From contig CM075770.1 of the NCBI GenBank assembly GCA_037974665.1, positions 60,213,850 to 60,277,849 of the forward strand: DNA of 64,000 bases, in the 5' to 3' direction. The stretch's first letter is position 1, and every line of letters begins with the position of its first letter. The notes below the pieces were generated by a model. It had not been told where the DNA came from and ran no database searches. It was given only the letters and a program-made list of their open reading frames with translations. Of this stretch, positions 33,296 through 44,485 are shown piece after piece. Source of the stretch: Ehretia macrophylla (Eukaryota; Streptophyta; Magnoliopsida; Boraginales; Ehretiaceae). A program made the position numbers and the translations under genes.

Positions 33296-35573
33296 TGTCC
33301 CGCCCCGATCTGACCCCGCAAAAGGCCAAACCCGGACCCGACACACGGACGGAGTCTCCTCTGTAACGTGGACGATCCGAAAACCCTAAAATCAACATAA
33401 TACTTGCGAAAGCCATAAAACAATTAAAACTAGCCGACTTTCTTTCAAAACATACATCCTCTTATTAACCAACTTTCCAAACCAAAATGCCATGCATACT
33501 ACACAAATATTTATGCCACTAAACAGTTAGCTATTAGCATGCATTTCTTTACTAGTCATAAGAGTATACTTTTACAGCTTTACATTCTTTCAACTTATAC
33601 AACATAAGACCATAGAGGCCTTAAACTAGGAAATACATGCAAGGCTACAAGCCTTAAAATAAAGCGTCATCCAAGCAATATACATATCAAGCAAGGCTCG
33701 CACAAAATCTGGTAACCAACCACCAGCAAAGCAAAGAAGTGCTATCACAAAAACACCTCCACCTGCTCCTCCTCCTCTATTACCTCAATAGGGTCTGCTT
33801 CAACTATTCCTGTAAAAATATAGTATAGAAAGGAATGAGCAAAAACTATTGCTCAGCGAGGGTAATTGGTCTCAAGGACGGAGATGAGAGGAGTATGCAA
33901 TGCAATTAGTCATGCAATTCATACAAACATCATATAGAGATACAACAAAGCCAACAATAAAGCAAGGCAAGCATTAAAGCTATAAACACTCATTCAAAGG
34001 ATACGATACTCTTTTCACGAGCAACTTTCAAACACGAATTCGATGACGACGCGCCGGCCCAAACCACCTTATAACACCAGTTTGGAATACCCCGGAAGTA
34101 TCCATCAATCTACGACCCAAATCTCCCTGGGAGGCAACCCAAGCGAGAAAAGGGAATAGCAGCGGAGCTAGAGCAACCAACACTGGCAACCTGAGGCTAC
34201 CCAGAGAGGCCCATCACTCACGCGCGAGACACTATGCAATGCAAGACTCGATACAAGGCGATAAACGAGCAATTAAGCCACACGTGGGAGAATAACAAAG
34301 TAGGTTACTCTCGCACACAGTAGCAACAGTTGATATGCATTTCAATCAAGATCAATTCAAACAAGTATATCAAGCAATCCTAAGCATTCTATAGGCATAA
34401 TATCAAGAAAACAAGCAAAAACACAAATCGGCCCCAACTATCAAAACACTACCATTTCCAAACGAGCCACGAGTTCCAGAAACCGACTTCGCCAATCCTC
34501 CTAGGTCACCATAAGGCACGTCTAAAGACCCCGAAACCCTACCTAACCCTAGAATTCACGCAACGTCCCGATTTCCCCCTTTGCTCGTTTGAACTACAAC
34601 TATATCAACCAAACACCCAACCAACGCCATAATCACACCAAAAGTGCTTCCATGGCCTCCTGAAACAATGCCAACACGCAAAACGAGAAAATGCCAAACT
34701 CGACCTAAACGACCCCGACTTTCACCAAGGCTTAATTCCCATTTTTTCCATTACGTAACCCAAACAAACCATGCATTTAGGCATTCTAGCACACCTAGCA
34801 CATTCCTACATCAACGGACAGCATAACGGAGTAACTTTATCATTTCAAGGATTTACTATTCACAAAACACTATTCAACAACCAATTTAAATTTCAATCTC
34901 AACATTTAACCGCAGAAAATGTTAAAACTATAAATACACGTTCTACAATTGCCAAGGAATATTTTAGAAGCATCAAAACGCTTTAAACAACAATCTACGG
35001 ATAAAATCTAAAAATCACAAAGTTGATACACTTGACATTTAAATGCGCAAATAACATGCTTCCCTCACCTTAGGCACTCATAGTCGCTAGGAAAACAACG
35101 CTAAACACCTCGAAAACCACCCTGCACAAGCTTACGCAAAGATTGAACGATTGGAAGTTGAAAGGTTTTTTTTTCTCTTTGAAGCTCTCGGCCTGCACAC
35201 TGCTGTTTCAGCTTCTATTTTTTTGTTTTTTTTTGTTTTAGCTTTTAAGAGGTCTACTTGGTCAAAGGGTCAAAGCCCTTGGTCAAATGACTTAATATTT
35301 GGTCAATTAGACTATTTTTGTGCACTTTAAAGCCATTTTAACTAAGGAAAGATTAATTATAGCTAACAACACTTAAAACATAAAATTAAAGTCATCTAAA
35401 TACTAGTTTCACTATTTGCTGAGGACTAAAAACCGTTCTCTAGCTATCGCTCCCTAAATGCAATGCACCTTACGACGGCAAGGAAGTAACAATTAATTCT
35501 AAAAGAATTTAAGAAAATATAATTTCCAAAATAATAAACAAGAAATTTTCACATTCCGAGCTCGGGTATTACA
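33296..35573 (-). mobile_element. Element C 5' LTR (complete)
   Basis: This 2278-bp LTR runs from TGTCCCGCCCCGATC to GGGTATTACA and is followed by ATTGG. The U5-type stem (33346-33370) is slightly altered. The acidic mini-ORF (33745-33809), hairpin (33836-33855), a diverged GGGTCGTAGAT block (near 34110) and a CAAAGTAGG block (34296-34305) follow the same order as in D and F. The second base of the third codon-like start group (TGTC-C) differs from the truncated partner (TGTC-A) at 5474. Confidence 0.92.
33745..33809 (-). other. Conserved acidic mini-ORF after a splice-acceptor-like site (C)
   Basis: After TTTTTACAG on the minus strand the frame reads IVEADPIEVIEEEEQVEVFL and stops TGA at 33745-33747, in the same phase as B, D, E and F. 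The upstream hairpin TGAGCAA/TTGCTCA at 33836-33855 is intact. Confidence 0.45.
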
Positions 35574-35578
35574 ATTGG

Positions 35579-36288
35579 TGTAAGGGATGCCGGCATATCG
35601 AGATTGAGATCGTGGTTCGTGGATCGGGGATCGAAGAATTGGAGTGATAAGGGTTATCAATTGTATCCTTTTAAAATGTGGTATTAGAATTGTTATTCAC
35701 TGTTTATCTGTTGTATTAATTGTGTTAAGTTACTGCATTGCACGTCCCCGGTAGACCTTATCCCTCACTGAGCAATTATGATTGCTCATACCTCGCTAAA
35801 CATGTTTCAGGTGGTGCAGTTGGTGGAGTTGCCTTTGTTGCTATGTACTATTACTTGAGATTGGAGTGATTTCTTGCTAAACTGTAGAAGACCTTGCTTG
35901 TCTACTTTATGTTCTATTTTGGAGCCTAAGGGCTTATGTATATATATTTGAGTGGTTGCAATTTGAAAGCTAAGTAGATGTAGTAAGTGTTATGGAATTG
36001 TGGCATGTAATAACTTATACTTCTGCTTCTAGCTACGTTGCATGCTTGTATGTGTTTATATTGTCTCGTGTTGCTTAAGGCTTGGATGGCTTTGAAGTTG
36101 GGATTTCAATTAGAAATGTTGTTCCTTTGCTTCGTGTTTTATTTGAATGCTTACAGGTTTCCAGAATGTCCACGGTACAGGGAAAACTCTGTCCGTTTTT
36201 CCTAAAATTTTGTGACCGGGTTTGGTATTGGGTTGAGAATAGCATGGTTATTAGAGCCTCCGGTCTTGTGAGGGATCGGGGCGTTACA
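35579..36288 (+). mobile_element. Element A 5' LTR, second part (after C)
   Basis: This continues the A LTR after C and is homologous to 50768-51478. It holds the hairpin TGAGCAA-TTATGA-TTGCTCA (35769-35788) and a TGTTTCAG acceptor-like site. The frame after it reads GGAVGGVAFV..., so the acidic motif of the other families is absent in A. The U5 stem region is at about 36171-36195. It ends GGGGCGTTACA. Confidence 0.92.
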
Positions 36289-37036
36289 GAAGTGGTATCA
36301 GAGCTTAGTACCTCACAGCCGGGATAGGGTCCTCGGTTTGTTAGGTAGCGGCCTTGAGTGCGTGCATGTGAAATGTGTTTTGAATAAGTATTTGCTTGCA
36401 TGTGGATTTGTGTTTGCATGAGTGAAAATGTGTTCTATGGGTTATATTGCGTGAAATATGAAGATTTTGTGATATGTATAATTATGTGATTATGTGTAAT
36501 TTGAATGGAAGTTTGTTTCTACATGATTTGCTTATGCAAAATATGATGAATGTGTTAAATGAACAAATGTGTGACTATGTGCACTTATGTGATTATGTGT
36601 GTATTAAGTGTTCAAATTATGTTATTTCAATTGCATATGTGCAATACCCGTTTATATGGTAAGTAATCTCCTCCTTCTGAAAGAGATGGCCAGTAACGGA
36701 TCTTCTAGAGATGTTCAGCCGATGTTCTTGATCAGTCTCCTTATTTGGATTTCTTATTGGAGCCTTTATTTGGCTATCTTACCGGGAGTTCTTCTGCAAA
36801 GCTCTTATAGTATTTTCTTGGGTATTTTCACTTGGCATTCCTAATGGGACTTCTTATAAACAATCATATTTGGAATCTTATTTGGTATCCTCGGTCGGGC
36901 CTTTATTTGGCAATTTTCTTGGGATTTCTATTACGAATTCCTTATTAGGTATTTTCAATGGAGGAGCAGTATTTCGAGGCAAGGTTCTAAGAGGAAGAGG
37001 AATTGTGATGACGCAATTTTTGTAAGAAGGAGATGA
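36289..37036 (+). mobile_element. Element A interior (0.75 kb, non-coding)
   Basis: The primer site TGGTATCAGAGCTTAGTA (36293-36310) is followed by a leader like that of B, a TG-rich stretch with many ATGTG words (36360-36620), and a T-rich part with TTATTTGG, TTATTGG and GGTATTTTC repeats. No gag or pol domain is recognisable. The small frames at 36474-36662 and 36608-36844 follow the T-rich composition. Just before the 3' LTR the residues NCDDAIFVRRR can be read, matching the pol tail NC-DAISLRGRG of D and F, which suggests derivation from a coding element by internal deletion. Confidence 0.87.
37001..37036 (+). promoter_or_regulatory. Pre-PPT hairpin and polypurine tract, element A
   Basis: AATTGTG-ATGA-CGCAATT (37001-37018) keeps the stem found in B, D and F, with one G-U pair that forms only in sense RNA. 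It is followed by GTAAGAAGGAGATGA, a polypurine tract different from the AAGGGGGAGAGGA of B and D, abutting TGTAAAACCCC of the 3' LTR. Confidence 0.8.
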
Positions 37037-40000
37037 TGTAAAACCCCAGACCTGCATACATATGTATTAACTATGTAGTGTTATTCATTTGCATACATTT
37101 ATGTGCAATTATTATTATTATTATTTTAAAAAGTTTATTTTAAAAAGTTTATTTTAAAATAGTTACTATTCATAAGACTTTTGACTATTTTATTTTCTTG
37201 GTTTTATATTTTTCCCCTGTTACTTGACATTTATGAGGCATGAACGAATTTGAATTACTTGCATAGCACGTTGGGAAGACAAGTAGAAAAAAAAATGTTT
37301 TGTGTGTCGTAATGAATAGTAAAAAAATTAAGCTTTTTTTTATATTGGGTTTTTAGTGTTTAGCTTTGTTTTTGGGCACTTTAATTAGCTTGTAGTGCAT
37401 TTTGGCCTAGCCCAAACCCATGACCTATGACCCAAACTCATTTTTCTTGTCTTATAACCCATATAAGCCATAAAAATTGAGCAAAATGAGAAAAAAAAAA
37501 GCTGAAAAATTGGCCTAAAAGGGTAAAAACAGGAATAAAAAGAAAATTTGCAAGAGTTGGCCATTTGATCCAATCCAAAGCTTGGTTGTGAGATTTTGAG
37601 CTACCCAAGAGCCATTCCTGGCATCTTCTACTTGTTTAGATGAGGGATCACATATTTATTTGCATTTAAAACTTGTTTCAAGATTATTTAAATTTTTAGA
37701 TTTGTTATAAATACTTGAATTTATGGTTGTTCTTGCTTATATTGCATGTTATAGAGAGTGTAGAGCAAACTTTTGAGGTTATTTGATAATTTAGTTGGCT
37801 AAAAATAGTGGTAGCATGTTGGAGAAGATGATGAATAGTAAAAAAATGTGAATAGTAAACTCTTGTGTTTTAGCTTGATTTATTGCTTCAAATATACTTA
37901 AATAAGTATGTAGAGCAAACTTTTGAAGTTAGTTAGCTTCTTGATTGGCTAGAAATGCAAAATTCAACTTGGAGAAGATGATGAATAGTGCTAAACTAGG
38001 GTTCCGAAAAAAAGTTACAATTTAATTCAATTCGAGGCTTCTAGTAGTTGCTAATTAGGTCCTTGAGCATGGGAAAAATATTCGTTATACTTGCCATGTG
38101 AAAATTTTGAGAATTTTGATCAAAATAGGCTACTTTAATTGGAAATTTCAGGGTTAACTCGAATCCGGGTATGTTTTGAGGTTATGGCTAGTTTTTATTA
38201 AGTATTGAAGCCTTAGAAGTGCTTTCGTTTCGCTTGTTTGGATTCCGGAATTGGTACTTGTAGTGTAAATGCACAAAGAGAAAATCGGAGATTTAATGGT
38301 AAATGAGGTTTAACGGGTGAGCTCGAGGGTCCTTGGGGTGCCATAAGGTGTGGTTTGAAGGATATGATAATTTGTTTTTAAATTTTGAACCTTGTCTTTT
38401 GATTTGGAGCTTAATAGCAAAGATTGACAAAGGGGTTTCGGGTTGAAAGTGAATCCGGGTGCGTTCGGGCATTAGGGCTAGTGTCTAGTAAGTAAGGATG
38501 TGCTAGAAATGTATTCGCTTCGCTTAATTGAGCTCCGATTAGAGTACTTGTAGTGTAATGCATAAAGAGGTAAATTTGGACTTTTTGGGTAATTGTACTT
38601 TAAAGTGAGATTTCAATGGCTTAAATAGTGTCATAAAGTGTTATTAGAAATGTAGTATAGTTAGATTTGAGGTTCATTATCTTGTGTGAAGATTAGAATC
38701 TAATTTGTAAGCATTTTGAAGGAGTTTTGTTAGAGTTTATGTAAATTAGTTGAGCTTATTGCATAATTAGCTATTTGAGTTATTATAATTGTTATATTTG
38801 TCTATTGAGTGAGTTATAAATTGTAATTTGGGTGAATAAGCATGATAATAATTCTAGGTCATGTTTATAGTTGGATTATATTTAAGTATTAAGTGTGTTT
38901 GTATAAAAAGTATATCTTTTTGAGTGAGATCTTATGAGTTAAGTATTTGTGAATATGTCTAAAGGGGGTACAATCTTTGCTTGCTAAGTTATTGCTAAAG
39001 AAAATCAGTCCATGCATGCAAGAAATTCAATTAAAAATGTTGAGAACTTAATGTGTGCGTGTGTTCAACCGTGGCTGTCCAGATTTTTCAGCAAAATTGA
39101 GGCAACTTCGAGCTTAAAACTGTATTAATTGGAGAAGGATTAGGGGTTGAATTATATACCGTTAGAAAGCCTTACGAGTCTAGTTTCTACAGCTTTTTAC
39201 GGTGCATTAATCGGAGTTGTCTAGAGCAAGTTATGATCATTTTGGTGAGATGTGTCAGAAATGCCCTGTTACGCGAGAATCTGAATTTTGTTGTTATTTT
39301 GCTATAGTAATGATATAATTCAGTTCTAATTGGATGTATTCGATCAAGACCTTATTGTGTAGTGTTCTTGGATGATTAATAACGTAATGAGCCTCTTATA
39401 GTTATGTTGTTTTCATGAATTGTAATTGAAATCTAATTACTAGTAAAATTAATTTAAATTGAAAGCTATTCTATTCGACTGTGAATGAGAAATGCTAGTA
39501 GAGTTGTGATGGTCACCACCTTTAGACATAGGTAATGTTTCTATATATGCCAAACAATTCAATTGTTAGAATTAGTTGTTGTTATCAATGTGCAACTAGT
39601 GAACACTTAGAAAGGTCAAGTAAACTATGTGGAAGAATGTGTTTAATGCTTTTTGAAACTACATGTAAGGTTATTTGTAAGTTGATAGTTACCTATTATA
39701 TGTTAAATGTAATTAACTTAAGTTAATACTACTAGTGATATGTTAGAATCTTAGCTTGAAGTATAATTATTTTACTAAAATAGTATGTTAGTTATTAAAT
39801 GGTTGATAGTTAACTTTTCTATTAGTTGATAAATGCATTTCTTTCCCTGTGTGCTAATGTTGGGCTATCTTCATAGAGATATTACTAACTATTGTAAGTA
39901 AAGTAGAATATGAATTAGAAGTTCATTAAAGTAGTAAAACACTGGGCAGTGTCATTGTGAATGAATGTGTCATTTGAACATTAAAGTAACCTAACCTTTA

Positions 40001-40635
40001 TTATCTATAAATTCTTTGGAGAAATTCTTTGAGTTGAGTTAATGGCTAGTTTAATGTATGTGGAGTGAATTAGTTTCTTGTACAAGTTATTAACTAAAGT
40101 AAAATGAGAAATAGTAAGAGTAATTGCAGGCTCATGTGTTGATCTTAGTTAAACTAAATTCTAGCTCGGTTTATATCTAGTTATAGCATGCTGGTTGAAT
40201 CATTCTCCTTTAAGCTTTTGAACTATCTTCTTAATTAACTTGTAGACTATTAAAAATATGGAATATATGTTAAGTTAAAGTATATAAAAGTGGTGTTTTG
40301 TTAAAAATAGAATTCTAATAGATATTTTATATATGCTAAATAAGTGAAGTTATAAGTTAGCTAACCTAGCTAAATAATTAATGAATGTTGTAGTTAAAGA
40401 GTAATTGAAGTAATGTTTGCTCATAGGTTTAAAGTGACTGGAAATGATGTGATTCAAACTTCCAACTTGGACCTCGGTCGAGGTGAGGGACTTGTATTCT
40501 TACGTGCATCATAGTTTATTTTCTTCCTAAAAGAGTATATTGTTTAGTATAATTGCGTAATTGATATATGCTTATTGTTGCTAACTTGTAACTTGGTGCG
40601 AGAACAACTTACTTTTTGTCCTTAAATGTGTTTCC
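37037..40635 (+). mobile_element. Element A 3' LTR, first part (up to insertion of F)
   Basis: It is colinear with 1682-5273 with a few percent differences. It ends at TTTCC (40631-40635), the duplication of element F. The ORF at 39535-39726 corresponds to 4165-4356 and 7378-7569 and is LTR sequence. A 13-base difference near 37130 (repeated TTTATTTTAAAA) is one of the few indels. Confidence 0.92.
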
Positions 40636-43095
40636 TGTAACGCCCCGAACACAACCCCACTCTAAGTCAGGCTCGAACCCGTCACTCGGACAGAGTCTCC
40701 TCTGTACCAAGGACAAACTGATACCTGCAAACATTCATTCAAGACATCTGAACTAAAAGCAACAACTTATCCACAATAACTCCAAAGCCAAAACACAATC
40801 ACAAGGCCATCCGAGCCTTGGAGCAACAATTTTCTACTAAAGCACACAAGCATGCGAGATAAGTTGGTTTTAGTTAAGTAGTTAATTACAATAAACTTCT
40901 AAGTTCCATATGAATATTTACAAACACTCCAAGCATGCAAGAGAAAAATAAAGTCTAGAATTCATTATTACAATCCAACAACTTCTTAAACTCTTAATAC
41001 ACATTTACTAGACATATATATATACAAGACTCTATGGTCTCAAAATACATTAACAACAAGAACTCCACGTAAGAAGCACATAAGATCCACCTCAGCACAC
41101 AAGATCACTGATTCTGATCTACTTGAACTTCTTCCTCTTCTTCTACTTCTAATAGCTGGGGATTCACCTCAGCTTCTCCTGAAACATTTTAAATGAGGAG
41201 TGAGCAACAAAGTTGCCCAGCGAGGGAGGTGATGCAGCATGTAAACGTGCAATATGATATGCAACACAAGTAAACATATATACAAGACACATAAACCATC
41301 AAGACAATAAATCAAACTATTAATCACTTTAAAAAGGATACGGTTCCACTTCCAAGTCTTCGATCACGAGCCACGAACCACGAGTATCACGAATATGCCG
41401 GCAAACCCAAACACCACACTTGGGATACTCCGGATGTATCCCGATCCTACGACCCTTTCTCCCGAGGTAGGTCCATGCCCAGCAGGTGAACCACGCCTCT
41501 GGGGTAGTGGAGTATGCCTCAGCGAGAAGGGAATAGGCACCATGGTAGTCGAGGGAGCACGGCAAGCCCGATGCCGCCCGTGTTTCTCGACGCTACCATG
41601 TCCGAAAAGGTTGCGCAACCCGATATAAGTCACAAGCAATCAATAATATCACATAACACGTAAGAGGGACGACAAAGTAGGCCGCCCTCACATATATGCA
41701 CGATAAAAGCTCATATATGCAAGATATTAACTAATAGATGCCAAAAGAAAACAATCAACATAATTAATTCCAATAATCTATTCAATTAACTTAAATACAT
41801 CCTAAATTTTCTATGCAAGGCACTACTAACACACAACAAGTTCCAATTGCAACTAAAAGGGCTAAAAACTAATTTTCCCCTTTCTTTAATCGAGCTTTCT
41901 TTCTCCTAAGCATAGTTCGAGATTCTCAAACCTACCCTAGTCTTTCTATATTCCTAATTAAGCTTAAAGGTACCCTTTAAAGTCATGAAAACTCATTTTC
42001 GAAGCAAAAGTTTGGGAAGGCCCCGAACGGGTTTGAACTATAGCCATACTAACCGTACCCCAATTTCGCGAAACGAAAGCACCAAAGGTGCTTCCTTAGC
42101 TCAAGGGTACCCAAATCGATGCCCAAATTTGCCCGGATTGCATAACGTGCAAAACCCCCTTTTTAAAGTATGCTATTTATGCACTAAAGTTCGAATTCGG
42201 GTGATTCAACCTAACGTGGCTTTTCAATTACCTTCCCTAGGGTCTAGAGCACCTAATCGAGGCATCAATTCAAGCCAATTATCAAATTTTCTCAAAACCC
42301 TAGTTTTAGGCACTATTCATCGTCTCTTTGATCAATCTCAACATTCAACCGTTAAATTTGTTATCACACCACAAAAGTTAGCTCTAGAGGCCTTAAATAA
42401 CTCATAGGAAGCATTCAACACAAGATATATAGCTATAATTGACAACTCAATAAAATTGAATATATGCATACAAACTTTAAACTCAAACAAATAAGACTCC
42501 CTCACAATTTTGAAGATGTAGAAGCTTTGTTGAAGGTCCTAAGTTGCTCAATAACCTCCCAAGATCAAACTAAGAGCTCAAAGTGCTTGGATGAAGAAGC
42601 AAAAATCTCTCTTTTCCTCTTTGAAGTGGACGGCCAGCAGGTGGGGACAAGGATGGAATTTCTGAATTTGTTTTGATGACTAATGTGCTATCTTCTATTT
42701 TATTTCATGAGGTAGTTTTATTATGTGTAGTATAAGTTTAATATTCTAAGCTAATTAATCTCAAAAACTTAATCAATTAAAGCTAATTGCTATTACAATT
42801 GCTTTCTAATTAAATACTAGCACTATTCTAACGTAACACTATTCAAGGCTCACGGAAATTATTTTTCAAACGCATACTCCTAAGCTCGAAAGTTCAAAAC
42901 GAAAATTTCTTGGCTCCTTTTAAATGTTGAGTGACCTAGGAAAATTTTAAAATCAAGCTTTCGAAACAATCAAAAATTTTATGAATAGTGACCCACAATA
43001 AAAACAATTAAACAAGAAAAATGATGCACGTAGAAATGCGCACATAAGTATGCAACGATTATAATAAATTTAGGGTGAAATTCTCGGGTGTCACA
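40636..43095 (-). mobile_element. Element F 3' LTR
   Basis: This 2460-bp LTR runs from TGTAACGCCCC to GGGTGTCACA. The U5 stem ACAGAG-GAGA-CTCTGT is at about 40687-40710, the acidic mini-ORF at 41105-41178, the hairpin at 41201-41219, GGTTGCGCAACC at 41609-41620 and CAAAGTAGG near 41674. ORFs at 41329-41639 (-), 41395-41628 (+) and 41985-42407 (+) recur in the other LTR and are not counted as genes. Confidence 0.95.
41105..41178 (-). other. Conserved acidic mini-ORF after a splice-acceptor-like site (F 3' LTR)
   Basis: After ATGTTTCAG on the minus strand it reads EAEVNPQLLEVEEEEEVQVD and stops TGA at 41105-41107. The phase is the same as in B, C, D and E. The hairpin UGGGCAA/UUGCUCA upstream has a G-U pair possible only in sense RNA. 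Confidence 0.45.
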
Positions 43096-44485
43096 CCCTC
43101 TCCCCCTTAAACTAATTGCGTCCTCGCAATTCTTACATGATTCGGCAAAGAGCTCCGGATACTTCTCTCTGATCTGATCTTCTCGCTCCCAAGTGGCATC
43201 CTCAACCCCATGATGATCCCAGAGAACTTTTACCATAGGAATATTTTTAGTCCTAAGTTCCTGAATCTTTCGGTCAACCACTCGAAGAGGCTTCTCAACA
43301 TAAGCTAAGGACTCATCAATTTCCAACGGCTCCGGCTCAATGATATGTGACGGATCAGGATTATACTTTCTCAACAGTGACACATGAAAAACATCATGAA
43401 TCCGACCCAAACTCGGAGGTAGTGCCAATCTGTAAGCTAAATCTCCAACCTTCTCAGTGATCTCAAATGGTCCCACGTATCTAGGACTAAGTTTACCTCC
43501 TTTGCCGTGCCGAATCAAACCTTTTCGTGGAGAGACTTTCAAGAAAACATGATCACCCTTAGAAAATACTAAGTCCCGTCGACGTCTATCAGCATAATTC
43601 TTCTGTCGACTCTGAGCTGTAAGCATCCTTTTCTTTATAAGTCTCACATTATCCACCATTTTAATCATCTCCGGAAGAATAGCTGGATCAACTGATTTCA
43701 TTTCACCTACTTCATCCCAATACAACGGAGATCGACATTTTCGCCCATAAAGTGCCTCGTAGGGTGCCATGCCAATAGTGGCCTGATAACTGTTATTGTA
43801 AGCAAACTCTGCTAGAGGCAAATATTTCTCCCAATTCTTGCCAAAATCCAGAACACAGGCTCTCAACATATCTTCCAGTATCCTGATAGTCCTCTCCGAC
43901 TGACCATCCGTCTGCGGGTGATAAGCAGTACTAAAACTCAAATTAGTCCCCAAAGCCTTTTGTAGTTTCTGCCAGAACTGTGATGTAAACCTGGGATCCC
44001 TGTCTGACACTATCTGAGATGGAACTCCATGCAGTCTCACAATATTTTCAACATAAAGCTCAGCCAATTTATCGAGAGAATCTGTTTTCTTTGTAGCAAT
44101 AAAATGCGAACTCTTCGTCAACCTGTCTACTACAACCCACACCGAATCATTACCTCGTGGTGATCTCGGTAAATCCGACACAAGATCCATAGTAACCTGA
44201 TCCCATTTCCAAACCGGAATCTCCAACGGTTGCAACAATCCCGCTGGCCTCTGATGTTCTGCCTTAACTTTCTGACAAGTTAAACATTTAGCTACATACT
44301 CAGCTATCTCTCTCTTCATGTTGTTCCACCAGAAATTATGTTTCAAATCTCTATACATTTTTGTGCTTCCAGGATGAATTGTATATTTAGAAGCATGAGC
44401 CTCAGCAAGAATCTCATCTTTCACAATCGAATTACTGGGAATGCAAATTCTATTCTTGTACCTGAGAAGCCCATCATCATGCATC
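42979..44485 (-). pseudogene. Element F integrase with chromodomain-like C-terminus
   Basis: This open frame of 501 residues (44484-42979) is disconnected from RT only by the 1-bp frameshift at 44501-44505. It has the zinc-binding HHCC region (HASKYTIHPG, CLTCQK), the catalytic D, D, E in MDLVSDLPRS, IVSDRDPRF and GQSERTI, SPRYVGPFEI, and a chromodomain-like end (VLWDHHGVEDATWE, YPELF). The frame reads through the polypurine tract and stops about 117 bases into the LTR, giving a hydrophobic tail. All key residues are present, so the domain itself looks intact. It would integrate cDNA, probably into heterochromatin (family knowledge). Confidence 0.93.
43096..43131 (-). promoter_or_regulatory. 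Polypurine tract and pre-PPT hairpin, element F
   Basis: On the minus strand AATTGCG-AGGA-CGCAATT (43114-43131) is followed by AGTTTAAGGGGGAGAGGG and then the LTR start TGTGACACCCG. The loop base differs from D and B, but the stem is identical. Confidence 0.88.

Larger units (their letters stand above)
5474..35573 (-). mobile_element. Element C: decayed gag-pol Ty3/gypsy chromovirus, itself host to B, D and E
   Basis: The exact 5-bp duplication ATTGG (5469-5473 and 35574-35578) bounds the element, which sits in the 5' LTR of A. Read on the minus strand it has a 2278-bp 5' LTR (33296-35573), a Met-tRNA primer site, gag (32982 downward), zinc knuckles and protease (near 27.9-27.0 kb), reverse transcriptase/RNase H (27.0-26.05 kb, continued at 16006), and integrase (to 14620). 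The 3' LTR survives only as 48 bases joined directly to an integrase remnant at 5522. Element E splits gag, D splits RNase H and B splits the integrase end. Several in-frame stops make it inactive. Confidence 0.93.

Noticed and set aside
41985..42407. 140-residue plus-strand ORF in both F LTRs
   Set aside because: It is antisense to the element, lies in U3, and corresponds to disrupted sequence in the related LTR at 1-1462.
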